This document shows, in pieces, positions 24,417-36,909 of a DNA stretch of 64,000 bases (position 1 is the stretch's first letter; each line of letters begins with the position of its first letter). The stretch spans positions 137,682-201,681 of the forward strand of contig JBBHKE010002582.1 in assembly GCA_037447655.1 (NCBI GenBank), given 5' to 3'. Made by a program: the position numbers and the translations under genes. Below the pieces are notes generated by a model. It was not told the DNA's origin, searched no databases, and saw nothing but the letters and a program-made list of their open reading frames with translations. This DNA is from Zygnema cylindricum. Taxonomy: Eukaryota; Streptophyta; Zygnematophyceae; Zygnematales; Zygnemataceae.

Positions 24417-25107
24417 CAGAGGTCGCAAAAGTCAAAAAATTACATAACCGAAACCGACCGTTTTTTTTTTCAAAATCTGAGTCACCGACGCCCGACCGTG
24501 TTATGTCACGCTCCAAAATTGTTAACCGTTAACCGACCGGCGTTTACGAAAATAAAAGTTAACCGAAACTCGATTTCTCGCGACTAACCGTGCCCGTCCG
24601 TAACCGAAAAAGTACAAAATTAACTAATGTACGACGTATGAATAAGCCAATAATTACAATTTGTCGCGTTCCCTTAGATTTGCGAAATGAATAATGTTAC
24701 TAACGTGTCAGATTTGTGACGCTTTGTCGCCTTCCCTAAGATTTGCGAAATGAATAGTGTACTACCGTGTCAGATTTGCGACGCTTTGTCGCGTTCCCTA
24801 AGATTTGCGAAATGAATAGTGTACTACAGTACCGTGTCAGATTTGCGACGCTAATCATGATGTCACGTACTTCCACGATACCAAAGAGTACAAAGTACAA
24901 TAATGTAAAATTGTATGGACAGTCCAAATTTTTGTTTTTTTTTGTTTTTGGTAAACCGACCGTAGCCGACCCTTTTTTTTTTCCTGGTGAATCAACCAAC
25001 CGCAACCGCCCGGCCCTCAAAATTTAGCAACCGAATCCGTTCCGGATCCAGCGCGGTCGGTCGGTTAACGGTTGGTCACAGTTACGGTTGACCGTTTGCA
25101 ACCTCTG
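24417..25107. mobile_element. Non-autonomous TIR element rich in AACCGACCG motifs
   Basis: The ends are CAGAGGTCGCAAAAGTCAA and, reversed, CAGAGGTTGCAAACGGTCAA. CAGAGGT ends resemble hAT termini, but I find no 8-bp target duplication. Subterminal repeats of AACCGACCG or CGGTCGGTT occur on both sides, which is the usual arrangement of transposase-binding repeats. No transposase is encoded. Confidence 0.6.
24660..24851. repeat. About 64-bp tandem repeat, three copies
   Basis: Units start TTTGTCGCGTTCCCTTAGAT at about 24660, 24724 and 24787 and end GTGTCAGATTTGCGACGC. The third has a small internal insertion. They lie inside the TIR element at 24417-25107. Confidence 0.8.
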
Positions 25108-25244
25108 CCGTAAACTTTGGATGGTGGACACAATATGTAAGATTACAAACCTAGTTGTCCTATTCGTACGGATTTTGACTTTTTTCTGAAAACTACGTAG
25201 TATTCGCGACTTTTATATTTCTCGTAAAATTCGTTTAGTTTTCG

Positions 25245-25760
25245 CTGTACGAACATGTACGAAAACGTACGAAAACCATAATCATAAAAAATCCTTAAAA
25301 AATCATAAAATGTACAAATATTTACATAAATGTACGGCAGTGTACGAAAAGTGTACCCTCCAAAACCTCAAATCTTCGGTAGCCGTACTGAAATATAAAG
25401 GAAAGTACGGAAATGTACCCTAGAAAGTAGAAACCCTAAAATCCCCCCTTTAATTACCCTAATATGTACAAAAATGTACGACCACTGTACGTAGCTGTAC
25501 GAAAAGTGTAGCACAGCTGTACTGAAATATACGTGAATGTACGGCTATGTAACCTACAAGCCCTAAAATATATAACCCTATAATGTACGTAAAATACGGA
25601 CGATGTACGTACATGTATGAAAAGTGTGGGGCAGTTATACTCAAACATACGGAACTTAAGGAAATGTACTCTAAAGCCCTAAAAATCCCTTAAAAAACCT
25701 AAACGGTGTGAAAATGTACGAACATTGTCGGGAAATGTACGAAAATGTACTGGTACATAG
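25245..25760. repeat. Degenerate tandem array of TGTACGAAAA motifs
   Basis: About four diverged units of roughly 115-130 bp, each with TGTACGAAAAGTGTA, then TACTGAAATATA, then AATGTAC and a CCCTAAAA block. The region is saturated with the palindrome GTAC. There is no coding capacity. Short Tyr/Thr-rich reading frames here are by-products of the repeat. Confidence 0.65.
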
Positions 25761-25859
25761 TCAGGTTCGCATTTTATAACATTTTTTTTATCGTTAAATG
25801 CGTATCGTGCGTAGTATTCGCGCGTTCGTTTCGTGCTTATTATGCGCACGGGACAACTA

Positions 25860-26090
25860 TGGTTTTTTGACTCTCTTTAAGCATCTTTTCTCCGTACACG
25901 CATGTCGGTCTTTTGATCTGACGGTTGCGATTGAAAGGTAAGATTTTCAGCTTCCGATTGGCGGTCTCAAACTGAAAATTGGACAAGTGTGTACGGAGAA
26001 AATATGTTTTTAGCGGCCAAAAATTTGTAAACACTAAATAGCGATACACGGTGTACAGTACACTATGTATCGCTATCAGCGTTAAATCGT
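25860..26090. repeat. MITE remnants meeting head to head
   Basis: An interior segment with CTCCGTACACGCATGTCGGT and GACAAGTGTGTACGGAG is shared with the MITE at 32263. It ends at ATAGCGATACACGGTGTA near 26053 and is followed at once by an oppositely oriented end, TATGTATCGCTATCAGCG. Confidence 0.6.
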
Positions 26091-26601
26091 TCAATGTACT
26101 TTTTGGCTTCAAAACATTTTTCTCGGTGCACACTTGTAGGCTGCGATGTAGCCGGCTCTTTTCAGGTGAAATCAGCAATAAGTACAACCGTACACATGTT
26201 ACAGTTTCCAAAAAGGTTTCAAACTTAACCACTCGTGAAATACGTTTACGGCCCAGATTAATTCCTACTTATACCACCCATGAAATACGCTACGTTCCAG
26301 ATTAAAATCGTATGACCCCCTCTTGTCTTAGAAACCCACCTGTCATCGATCAGCATTGCTTGTGTAAGGGTACGGCCGTACCCTAACATCAATTTTAGTA
26401 TAGTACACCTCCCATTAGCGCTTCCAAGTGTCACGCTTGAAACGGAATAGCAAATCAATATGAGGATGTGGCTCGCACTAAATTTTTCATTTCAGTGCGA
26501 TCATGCGCCGGACTCTCTGATATCTATGCTACATCTGTGCAGTAAAGCGCTGTACTTGTGCTGTACTGTACTTTACTGTAGTTTTCGTGGTCAGCGGAAG
26601 G

Positions 26602-26772
26602 TACACCGTGAATCGTTATTAGCCTTATGTACTCTATATCGGCACCCCAAAATTTTGACATTGATACCTTTAATAGAGCAAACTACACTATTTAAGGACG
26701 TGGACCATAATCTGCCACGTCTCCTAGAACTACTCTAATAATTTCTATAGTCTAATAACGATTCGCGGTGTA
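26602..26772. repeat. MITE, 171 bp
   Basis: The ends TACACCGTGAATCGTTATTA and TAATAACGATTCGCGGTGTA are inverted repeats. The core includes CTATTTAAGGACGTGGACCA and TAATCTGCCACGTCTC, the clearest copy of the ACGT-containing core. Confidence 0.85.
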
Positions 26773-26953
26773 CTGTACTCTTGCGCGGGAGCTCTGTTAT
26801 TTCTATGTGCCAGTTTGAGACTTTGAGGACTTTCCGCCGTCAGGAGTTTGAGTACAGTACTGTAATTGTACGAAACGAATCACTGGCAAGCATTAAATGC
26901 GATTAATAGCAAAAAAAAAAAAAACTTCCTGCTATATGATTTTTAACAATAAC

Positions 26954-27445
26954 TACACCGTGAATCGCTATTAGCGTAATAAAATAGATAGCGTAATGAA
27001 ACAATTAGCGTACTTTACGGAAAATTGGGTTTTTTAGGGTACACAATGATACTAATTTATCATTAACTCTAATTTGTAAACTGCTTTGTAAAAATTTTCG
27101 GCACATAACATGTCCACACTAAAACATATAGATGTACGAAATTGTTCAAATCGTACGCCGTCGCGTTTTTTTGGCATCCGCGTATGCCGGAAAATATTTA
27201 CGCAATTACATATTATTATATTTTCTGTACTTCTATATTTAAAAATATACGAAATAGTACGGATATGATAATCCGTACACCACACTATTTAAAATGTCTC
27301 TAAATTACAGTTATGAACCGTATTGAGCGGGGTACCTCAAATAACGTTCAGAAACATTTAGCGTACTTTATTCTATTTGAGAATTTGCCGAAAAAAAGAG
27401 GTACCCCAATTAGCGTCATGTACGCTAATAGCGATTCGCGGTGTA
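26954..27445. repeat. MITE, 492 bp
   Basis: The ends TACACCGTGAATCGCTATTA and TAATAGCGATTCGCGGTGTA are inverted repeats. A core-like ACACTATTTAAAATG sits near 27280. The extra interior sequence is unrelated to other copies. Confidence 0.8.
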
Positions 27446-27492
27446 GTGAATCAACGCCCGTTACACGGGCATGGACCGTGTCCTTTACTATC

Positions 27493-27652
27493 ATGCCCGC
27501 GTGCCCGGTGATCGTGCCCGCTGATCGTACCCGATGATGGTACCCGTTGATCGGGCCCGTTGATTGTACCCGCTGATCGTGCCCGTTGATGGTACCCGCT
27601 GATTGTACCCTTCGATCGTGCCCGTTTATCGTGCCCGTTGATCGTGCCCATT
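27493..27652. repeat. 12-bp minisatellite, about 13 units
   Basis: Variants of TGATCGTGCCCG (or TGATCGTACCCG) repeat head to tail. The array is flanked on both sides by near copies of ATTACACGGGCATGGACCGTGTCC-like sequence (from about 27460 and 27649), so the flanks are themselves a direct repeat. Confidence 0.85.
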
Positions 27653-27689
27653 ACACGCGCATGGACCGTGTCCTTTTTATCGAATCGTA

Positions 27690-30600
27690 TGAGTACGATT
27701 GTACTATTCTAGACGTCCGTACGGGCATTTGTAGACGCGACCCAAAACAACACAACGATTGACGCAATATCTGACACGTTTGGTGACGTCGGCCGGGGGA
27801 CACGCCGTTTAGGGTTGCAGACGCCGGAAAGTGTGCCTATTTAAAGGTTTCCTTACGCATAACCAAAGGTCTATAATTTGAATATAGATACCAAGTCGCC
27901 GTGTGGTTCTCGTTGTTCTCATTTCTTCAACTTCTCATAGTTCTGGTTGCGCGCCGTAATGGAATCGTTGATTTCAGTTTTGAGTATCGGCAGGGGTCCC
28001 CGATTTCCCCGTACTTAAGTAATTTGATGGACAAAGGCGATATTGAAAAAAACCCTAAATCGCTTGGGAACACCCTAAATAAACTTCATAAAAGAGTCTA
28101 AAGACAATTTTAGGCATAAAAAGTTCGGTCGCTAATGAGGCGTGTGGAAAAAAACTGTTATAACGTGTCTTTATCCAGAAAAGGAATATTTATACCAAAT
28201 TTTCCATACTGTGTTAAGAGTATATCGTTGGACAGCATTATTGTACAATCGAAGGAGTAAAATAGACTTCTTGCAAAAATTCCAATTGCAACGCAAATTT
28301 ACTTTTCAAAAGCTTAAAACTAAGGTTAAAAAACACGTCACTGGATTCGTGTTGCGAGTCGGCCCATGTCACATAACGCTATAATGGTTGGCCTATACAC
28401 TCTCCTTATAAACATTGGCATCACCTGAATACTATTTGTCGATGCGGTAATATGTGATATTCGCATAGCGATGTGACGATAAAATACGAAGAGACTGGTC
28501 TTATACGATATGTCACCGAAATTATAAACCATCAAGAGATAGAACCAGGAGCAATCAACCATTTGTTTGTCATTTTATTCAAATCGTTCGAGGATAAAAA
28601 TATAATCATCGCACACACGCGTGAAGTGAGTGGATCTCTAAAAGCCAAGTCATATGGACTAGCTAATCACTAGGATGATCGTGTTTGTGGAAATTGTAAT
28701 GAGGGTTGTGTCTCGTGATGTCGTCGCCACATAAGCAAAATAGTTGCACCGTACATGTAAATCGAGGGGGGAAACGAAAAGCATTGCCACATCGCTCGCA
28801 TTGAGAATTTCAGACATTAGTGAAATCTAAAAAAAACAAACATTGACACAGAGGCATCACCTTTTTTAACCATTTTTAAAATAGATTTAGGAACATTCTA
28901 TCAATCAATAGGCTTAGCAACACTTATTTGTCATTTCACATTAATTTTGAAGTGAAAATGTGTTAAAATGAAAAGCAAACCCTGTCCTTCAACCACTAAC
29001 GATCCATTTGTCGCTAAAGTGAAGGTGAAAAAAAAACCACTAGCTAACCAAGACTTACTTTTCAGCGCTTCTGTTAACTTTTTTCTAAAAAATTGAATGT
29101 TGTCATTTCATCTTTTTTACTACTTTTGTGCGTAATGCATGGGCACACAATTTACATCTTGAACAATCCTGTCACCCATACTTCAGTTTCGTGGCTCCAC
29201 TATGGATATTTCACTCCTTTTTTTCTCAATAATATCGATTAACTCAAAATTTCAGATCCCAACATCATATCGGAAGTAAACGGTTGGGCGTAGCAAAACT
29301 GTGTTAGTTAACCATTTATCGGATACTATGTGGTACAATAGTCATTCCTAAGATCGATGCTAATTGTTTACTTACTCTAATAGCCATATTTCGAAGCAAT
29401 ATTAGAAATGCACGCGAAATTGCCAATGTCACTTTGTTTTTTGCGATGGTTCTTACAATTTTTTCATCTCTTGATTCGTTTGTTTTAAACCAAGAACTTC
29501 TCTTCTTTTCTTAGGCATTCTCGGGTAATGCCTCTACGCAGAAACAGGATTAAAAACAGACTAAAAACAGATAAAAACAGTTAATTGGACGGTCTAAAAG
29601 ATGGATAAAACCGGGTTACAGAGCTAAAAACTGCAAATAAAAAGATGTTTATCAGTAATACTTCCATTTTTTTAATCATTTTCTAACAAGAAAATAAAAA
29701 AAAAATGTTAAAACATTACATCATATTTCATGGCAAACCCTTCTCACTTTTTCGAATTCAAGCATTCTTTCAATCTGAAACATTTTTCACTTCCTACAGT
29801 ACCTTGAAAAAAACTTTCCAAACACCTTTTCCAAAAACTTTCCAAAACCAATTTCCAAAAACTTCCAGAAAACTTTTTTCAAACACTTCACAATAACTCT
29901 TTCCAAAACCACTTTCCAAAAACTCTTTTCCAAATATTCTGAAAAACTTAAAAACGCATTATTCGAGTACAAACTGAAAACTCATGCCACAAAATTTACA
30001 TCCCAAAAAAAAAAAAAAAAACCCAAAAAGCAGAAAAGAAAAGAAATGAGGATTTTTGTTATAATTTCCACTCCATCACGAAAACAAACTGAGAAGTGAA
30101 GAAAAAAAAAAACAAAGTTTTGGATATTGTTATCCTTTTTCCTATTCTCAATTATACTCGAGTTTTTTTTTCCTAACCTGATTTTCTATCCCCTTTCTTT
30201 TTTCCGAATTCCTCAAAGCTTACTTTCCACACTAATTTTAATTCTCTATTTCCCGAAAAAAAAAAAAAAAAAAAAATAGTTTTACACTGGGTGAAAATTT
30301 CTCAAGGTTTTTTCCCAAAAAAATTTCCCCAAAATTCACTCTCCTCTTAAAATTTTAAAAACTCTCCTAAATTTTTTGCACACTAAGTAACCTTAACCAT
30401 TTTGAAAGCCCTATTTTTTCTTTTTCATTAAAAAAAAAAAAAAGGAAATTTCAGCTTCTACTATCTTTTACTTTTACTAAGATCTAATTCTTTATATCTA
30501 TCACAAATGGGTAAAATAGAAATAGATTTTTTTTTGGTGTCATTCTATTCCCCAAAAACATACAACCACTATAAAAAAAAAAAAAAACTAAAAATTCTTA

Positions 30601-30714
30601 CAGCAACGAGTTCCTAAAATAACTAACCCGAAGGACTATTTCCATAATCCACACTAATTAAGGTTCCGGACAAAGGGGTCACATTGTAACGTCACATCCG
30701 AGCTCTGTATATAT
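27690..30714. other. No gene seen; AT-rich
   Basis: Short frames in this stretch have no recognisable domain. Around 29815-29945 there is a degenerate repeat of TTCCAAAAAC. Long homopolymer A runs occur near 30005, 30110, 30260, 30430 and 30570. Confidence 0.4.
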
Positions 30715-30718
30715 TTAA

Positions 30719-30739
30719 ATATATATATATATATATATT
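30719..30739. repeat. Short TA microsatellite
   Basis: About ten TA dinucleotides within ATTTAAATATA...TATTCCC. Confidence 0.8.
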
Positions 30740-31066
30740 CCCACAAAACGACAAAAAAAACTCCTCCCAGATCGCTTCATCTTCCGGCAAAACCCAAAAA
30801 TCAAAGAAAAATAGAGAGAAAAAAAAAATGAGAATAAAAAAAAATCCCATTTTTTTTTCTCTTTTTCGGTTTTTCTCCTCTCACTCAAAAAAATTCGAGC
30901 CAAAAAAAATCGATTCGAATTTAGTCAAAATTCCCTCAAAAATACGCCAATTTTTTTCAAAAGCTCGTTTTTCTCGACCGTACTTGCTTCCGTACTTTCA
31001 CCAAATGTGACATCAGTCTCTCGTAACTCGCTTTTGTCCTTATCCTCTCGTCCTCCCACTCCGCTT

Positions 31067-31282
31067 CTATTTTGGATCTGATCCATTCTTCTCCCTTCCT
31101 CCCGTCTCCATGTACCCCATTTCCGTAATACTGCCTCCGTTCAGTTTCTTGCCCAGCTGGCAGAGCTGCTCCCATTCGGCGAACAGCTGAGGGACGTTCT
31201 CTCCCTCCACCCCCATAGGGAAACTATTATTAGAGTGGATATTGTGGTTTAGGTTCTCCACCTTTTTTAGTGTGGATACGAG
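31067..31282 (-). CDS. Possible terminal exon, unknown protein
   Basis: An open minus-strand frame encodes LVSTLKKVENLNHNIHSNNS then FPMGVEGENVPQLFAEWEQL and ends at a stop. It is preceded by a 240-base CT-rich tract ending in ACCATGCAG, which is a good acceptor with a strong polypyrimidine tract, the same intron style as the light-harvesting gene at 59.8-63 kb. The ATG inside that acceptor would alternatively make this a 73-codon frame. No family recognised and no upstream exon found. Confidence 0.25.
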   Translation of the reverse strand, partial: LVSTLKKVENLNHNIHSNNSFPMGVEGENVPQLFAEWEQLCQLGKKLNGGSITEMGYMETGGREKNGSDPK

Positions 31283-31290
31283 CTGCATGG

Positions 31291-31530
31291 TGGGGGAGAG
31301 AGAGGGAGAGAGAGAAAAAGTGTTTGGGTGAGGGATGAGGGGAGGGGGGGGAGGGAGGGAGGGAGGGAGGGAAGGGGAGGGAGGGAAGCTTGAGATTTGA
31401 GGAGAAGTTGAGGAATATAGTGGGTGGGTAGACGAGGGAGAGAGAGATAACGAGGGAGAGAGAGAGAATTGATAGATGGAAGGGGGGGGGGAGGGAGAGG
31501 AATTTATAGAGGGAGAGTTCCGTGACGTCT
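31291..31530. repeat. GA-rich (CT on minus) low-complexity tract
   Basis: Irregular GAGAGAGGGAGAG repeats including GGGAGGGAGGGAGGGAGGG. On the minus strand this is a polypyrimidine tract just upstream of the possible exon at 31067-31282. Confidence 0.85.
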
Positions 31531-32262
31531 TTCTTTAATAGAGGGGTAAAGTTCATGGCGTGACATCGCGTTACTTTTGGATTCTTTTGGATTCTGCGGA
31601 AGATGACAAAAGCCTGCAGTGATCGCGGGGAGATTGTACGGACGTAAGTACTTTTTTGTATTTTTGTGCCGAGGTCGCGAACTTTGTTTCGACGTGGCGG
31701 GATCTTGTCACGCCAAATAGGACAAATTTTGATTGATAAAAAAAAAAAAAAAAATAGGGGAAGTGTCCAGTACAGAACTGTACAGTACAGTGCAGATCGA
31801 GACAAAGTCAGAAATTTACACGCGTCGAATGGGGAGAGTTTATGCGGAAATGAGATTTGGGAGATCGTGTACGAGATTCGGCTCGATTTGGACTTTTCTG
31901 TGACCTTTTTGGCTCGATTTAGCGTGGTGCGCTGTGATTGGCCGACGGATGGTGCCAGGCGTGCGGCAGAGGCTGGAAACTTGACGGTTCGACTAGCGGA
32001 GAACTAAACTTCCGGGAGACGTTTGGAAAAGGTGTCGAGCTGGATTTTGATTAGTGCAAAACGACAATTTTTTGGGAAAACGACAAGGGAGACAGGCTGT
32101 TTATGTACGAATTGCTTCGGCTGAGTGGCAATGGTCAGATCTCGAGTATTAATGTTTACGTACGGTCGTTTTGATTTACTTGGAAGGGATCTCTGGCAGT
32201 TAGCGGAAGATCCGACAAGGAGGATGAGTTTGCTGTTTTGTTTTGATCTGAGAAAAGATCTC

Positions 32263-32483
32263 TACACCGTGTATCGCTATTAGTGTTAGTATTTTTTTGC
32301 CACTTTAAACAACTTTTCTCCGTACACACTTGTCCTATTTCTACATGGAGACCGCCAATTGAGTATCTTAGATTTCAATCTCAGCCGTCAGATCTGCAAT
32401 CCGACAAGTGTGTACGGGGGAAAAGATGTATTAAATATTTAAATGGCAAAAAAACATTAACCCTAATTGCGATTCACGGTGTA
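32263..32483. repeat. MITE, 221 bp, with inner inverted repeat
   Basis: The ends TACACCGTGTATCGCTATTA and TAATTGCGATTCACGGTGTA match the family. Inside is a second inverted repeat, CTCCGTACACACTTGTC and GACAAGTGTGTACGGGG, shared with 25860-26090 in place of the ACGT core. Confidence 0.8.
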
Positions 32484-34415
32484 GACTCTAGGGTTTCAAA
32501 TTTTGGAGGTACACACAAAAACGTCTTCAGTGAAAGTGTGATCCGACGGTGGGAGATGTTGCGGACAAATAAATGGATGGCTGGGGATGATCTAAGACCC
32601 TGACAGCAAATAGGACAGGTATTCGCCAGGTACGCAGGTTGTTGTGATGCTGAAAGGTCGATCGCAGGTTTTGAAAATGAACGGTTAGGATTTCTCAGGT
32701 CAACCGTACGTATTCGCTTCTGCAGGCAATTTGGCAGGCGGGATCTCCATAGGACGATCTCCATACGGCGTGAAAGTGGAATTGACTTATCACGACAGAA
32801 CCCTACCGACCAAAAGGACAGTGAAAAAGTGGTTGTCTCCATTCAATGATGTCAGTATTGGTAGGAACAATAAAGACAAGGTCATGGTTTGTCGTCTAAT
32901 CCGTATACTTCTACTACATTATTGTCCAGTTAAACCGCCCACCGCGACAGCATTTAGCATACTAAAAACTGAGACAAATTACTGACACAAACTCATTGAC
33001 CGGCGCAATTAGCGGAAGTGATTTGTGGACTTTGAAGGTCCACGTGGCAGGATTACATTCTGCAAGCAGATAAAATTCAAATAGCCGTCCGATATTTTTT
33101 GAATCGACACTTTTGAGGTACGGTACATCCAGGATGTACGGAAATCACATCCATGCCTAAAACGCGGAAAACACCGCAAAGATATATATCTGAACGGCTA
33201 AATTTTTGCGAAGGAATTTGGACGGCTAAGATTCGTCTATCGTTTAAGGCGACCGTGTCATAGAGCGGTTTCGATGAAACGAAAGGGTCCAAAACTTTTC
33301 TACGCGAATAGGAGACCGTCAATTACGAATCCGGTCACACGTGTAAACTTTTTGAGCGGATACGACGAGTGAAGTTTCACTCGCTACAAAATCCTTTTCG
33401 GAACATGCGTAAAGAAAAGTCAAGAATGTACCTTTTCAAGGTTTTTAGGAATTTGTTTCATCGGCATAAAAAACAAAAAATAATAATCGTTCGAGACAAG
33501 AAAGTTCAGAATGTATCTTTTCAGGTTTTTAGGAAATTGTTTCAGTTGAAGTAAAAAAAATCAATTAGCCAATGACGGAAGGAAAAAAATCCTCGTTCAG
33601 CCAATCGCATAATAGTACTGACCGATTCCGACTATCTAGAATTCCCGAAATTACGGGAAATTTTTCCATCTCTCATTCTGGATCCACAAAACAAATGGTA
33701 AAAATAATCTAAAAAAAAATCCCAAAAAATCGCAAATCAGAAGCTGAAAACCATTGTCAGCTACACACCAATAAAAACATTTTTTCGAGTGACCGCAAAC
33801 GCTGGCCCGTTAGGCAAGTTCCCGACCAAAAAATGGAAAAACCTAGAAGCACGTCGCGACAAAATACGTCCTTAAGACGCACTAAAAACAAAAAATAACA
33901 AAAATTTGATAACATCCCGTCTTCGAAGTCCTATGCTCCACCGCCCTTCGTTTATAGCGTGGATAACACTAACGCGGCCGGCTTTTTCTGGAATAAATAC
34001 ATTAATAGAGTTGAAAAAAAATAGTGTTATTTACTTATTTTCTTATTTACTATATATCTGGGTTCGCGGTTTTAACGCCAACAGAAATTAACGCTGAATT
34101 ATACATCTGGCACTACAGTACAAGAAAGTACAGTAATGTACTTTACTGTAATGTACTGTACTACACAGCACTGTATTGTACTATACTGTAATGTGATTTG
34201 GATACATGTTTGCATTTGTAGCCGATATATCCCGTGTTCACACACTGTACCTTTGAAGTCTGAACAAGTGAGAACAGATTCGAGGCGCACGATTTTCTCC
34301 CGTCTTTACTGCTAGGAATAAAATCTGAGTGCGATTTACCTTGTCGGTGCCGTCATCTGACACCTATTTTGTAAGTTTGGAGTTTGGACAAAAAAACGAG
34401 CAGCTTTAGTTTGGA
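32484..34415. other. No gene seen
   Basis: Open frames at 32474-32842 (-) and 32731-32985 (+) have no recognisable domain. At about 33415-33555 two related segments of roughly 85 bases (AGAATGTACCTTTTCAAGGT and AGAATGTATCTTTTCAGGTT) form a diverged direct repeat. At 34110-34195 there is a GTACTGTA-rich patch. Confidence 0.4.
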
Positions 34416-35302
34416 CCATAGTTCAAAAGTAGGTGAAAGTACGCCCATACAATATGCCTATTGTACGCAAAACATACAATACGACCTTAAGACCCATATT
34501 GTATTGGTTGCAAAATGAAAAAAAATAGTAACAGGGTTGAGTTGCACATCGATCGATAGAGAATTAAACGTCATGTCTAAATTTTGAAAAACCTTCGGAC
34601 AAAAAAATATTTTTCTGTGAGTTTTGAGGTACTTTTTATTTAAACCTTTAGATTTGGACGATCGGACGGTCGCCGATAAAATTAGCGATCTAAGAAGATC
34701 ACATGAAAAGCCCATAACACAACTTACGATAAAGGCGCCTACAAAAGGCCTACAATAGAAACGCCTACTTTTGACTGGACTGTCACATGTCGTACACTGC
34801 ACTATTTAAAGCAGTCCAAATTAGAGTCATTGACGCTGTTTAAACCGTACTAATACTACTGTAGCGTAAAGGAAAAAATAAATTACTAATTATATTTTAG
34901 GTTCTAGGCTCGAAATTTACAGTCTCGAGACGTCGAATCATAGTTCAAAAGTAGGCGTTTCTATAGTAGGCCTTTTGTCGGCGCCTTTATCGTAAGTTGT
35001 GTTATGGGTTTTTCATGTGATCTTCTTAAATCGCTACTTTGATCAGCGACCGTCCGATCGTCCAAATCTGACGGTTTAAATAAAAAGTACCTCAAAACTC
35101 ACAGAAAAATATTTTTTTGTCCAAATGTTTTTCAAAATTTTGACATGACATTTAATTCTCTATCGATCGATGTGCAACTCAACCCTGTTACTCTTTTATT
35201 TCATTTTGCAGCCAATACAATCTGGGTCTTAAGGTAGTATTGTAAAATTTACGTACAATAGGCATATTGTATTGGCGACATTCACCTACTTTAAAACTAT
35301 GA
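34416..35302. repeat. Second foldback element, arms of about 360 bp
   Basis: The left arm 34416-34776 starts CATAGTTCAAAAGTAGGTGAA; the right arm 34939-35302 is its reverse complement and ends TTCACCTACTTTAAAACTATG. The arms share blocks such as CGATCGATAGAGAATTAA and TCGGACGGTCG. The loop is about 160 bp. No coding capacity. It marks the outer edge of the left arm of the XTH palindrome. Confidence 0.85.
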
Positions 35303-36770
35303 TTATTTCCGACAGTTGTTCCGCGAAGATGGCTGGAAGATGCAGTACGCCTCTGAGAACCGACAGAAGGTCCAACTGAAAGCGATGCCTTGTCGGCTTC
35401 TACCGGTCGTTTGTACTCTGACGGGTGACGGAAATTGTGAACGGTACGGAAGAACTGCCACCTACGCGCACCTTTTTCGTTACACATGGCGAGCGTAGGA
35501 GTGAGAGTAGGTCGCCGAAGTGCACTGTTCGGTGCTGACTCTATGTTCAACACTGAACTGAGAGTGTAAAATGTCGGTGGCTCAGATTTGTGCGCCAATG
35601 TGACGTAGATGGCGCGCTCTTGTGGTCGGCGGAGTGCGCTGGGGACTCGCTGTCATGTCACGTGTCGCATTTTTGTGGAATGTGTATCGGGCACACCCTA
35701 TATTCCTATAGTAAGTCATTTGATTGCTAAAACTCGCTCTTCGTTGTTAAACCGACCATTATTGTACGTCGTTCAGCGTACGGACACACTTTGCCGACCG
35801 CATGCGTAAAATAAACTGAAAGAACGTCGGCCGCAAGGATTTGCCGGCCAACTTTTGACTTCGTCACGTTACGACAGAATGCGAACGAATCTCTGTAGCC
35901 AGATTCGCTTCAAAATCATCCTCACATCTTGTCGGATTTTGGTGAATATTTCTGGCGCGCTACACCAAAGATAAAAGAAAACGAAAAACGAACGCGGGCC
36001 GTCTCCTACAAGTTAACATAAAAAGCATTTTAGTATTGTCCGCGCTATTTATTCGCACGAAGCCAAATACAACCGGCACCAAATAAGTCATTACCAACGA
36101 TATCGTTAATATCGAAGACAATGCCGATTCGAGTTGTGGCGCGTGCTGGCGGAAACTTAGAGCGCGCCGCGGAAAGTGTGACGTGCTGTACCTGTCGCAG
36201 CTACACAAAAGAAGTACAGATAGAAGAAAATGGAAAATGAACGCGTTCGAGACCTAAAAAGCTAAAACGCTGTCGTGTGTCGTGACGTCACAAATTGTCC
36301 TTGTAAAATGCCTTTGTTTGGGGAAAAGCGGTGCGTCGCCGCGTGCGATCGACGACGGAACTTCGCGCGACAAAAACGAATCGCGCAAAAAAAAGGATAT
36401 GAATAGTTTTGCGTCCGTCACGTCGCGCTGGCATTCCCAAGTAGTGTTATTGGATTCGAGTAACACGGGAACAATAAACGCGCAGCGCCTGCTGGGATTG
36501 CAGAAAAACGAGGCCGACATGGAACATCCCGTACAGTTAATTTCAATGCCGCTAATTGTACTTCCCGTAACTGCGAACGTCCGGCGGCTTTCAAATGTTT
36601 GCCAAAGTACAGTTGACAAAACGACAAATTACAGTAGTATATGACAAAAGCCATTCTCATTAGTGTAAAGATTCCAAAAGCGATTCTCACCGTGGCGCGG
36701 GCTGGCGGAAGACTCAGAGCGCGCCGAGAGAAGCGTGACGAGCGTCACTCCCAGGGGAAACGAGCGAAGG

Positions 36771-36777
36771 TATAAAT
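36771..36777 (+). promoter_or_regulatory. TATA box of left XTH gene
   Basis: TATAAAT lies 139 bp before the ATG at 36910 in a GC-rich promoter. A TGACGTCA-type element occurs further up at about 36284. Inferred from position and sequence. Confidence 0.55.
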
Positions 36778-36909
36778 GTGAGACGAAGACCTTTCGCCGT
36801 CACAACACGCCCGCCAGCTTTCCCATTGGCTCTCTTTTCCGCACCTGCTCTCTTCCGCTATCTTTTCTCTTCCCCTCTCCTCTCCTCCTCCTTTCACTTT
36901 CTTCCCCTC

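Noticed and set aside
27493-27652. CRISPR-like array
   Set aside because: Units are contiguous 12-mers without spacers, in a eukaryotic genome; it is a minisatellite.
32474-32985. Overlapping frames of 84-122 codons on both strands
   Set aside because: No recognisable domain, and no splice context or partner exons.
36282-36644. 120-codon frame upstream of left XTH
   Set aside because: The homologous stretch in the right arm is frameshifted and the residues are not conserved, so it is probably non-coding promoter sequence.
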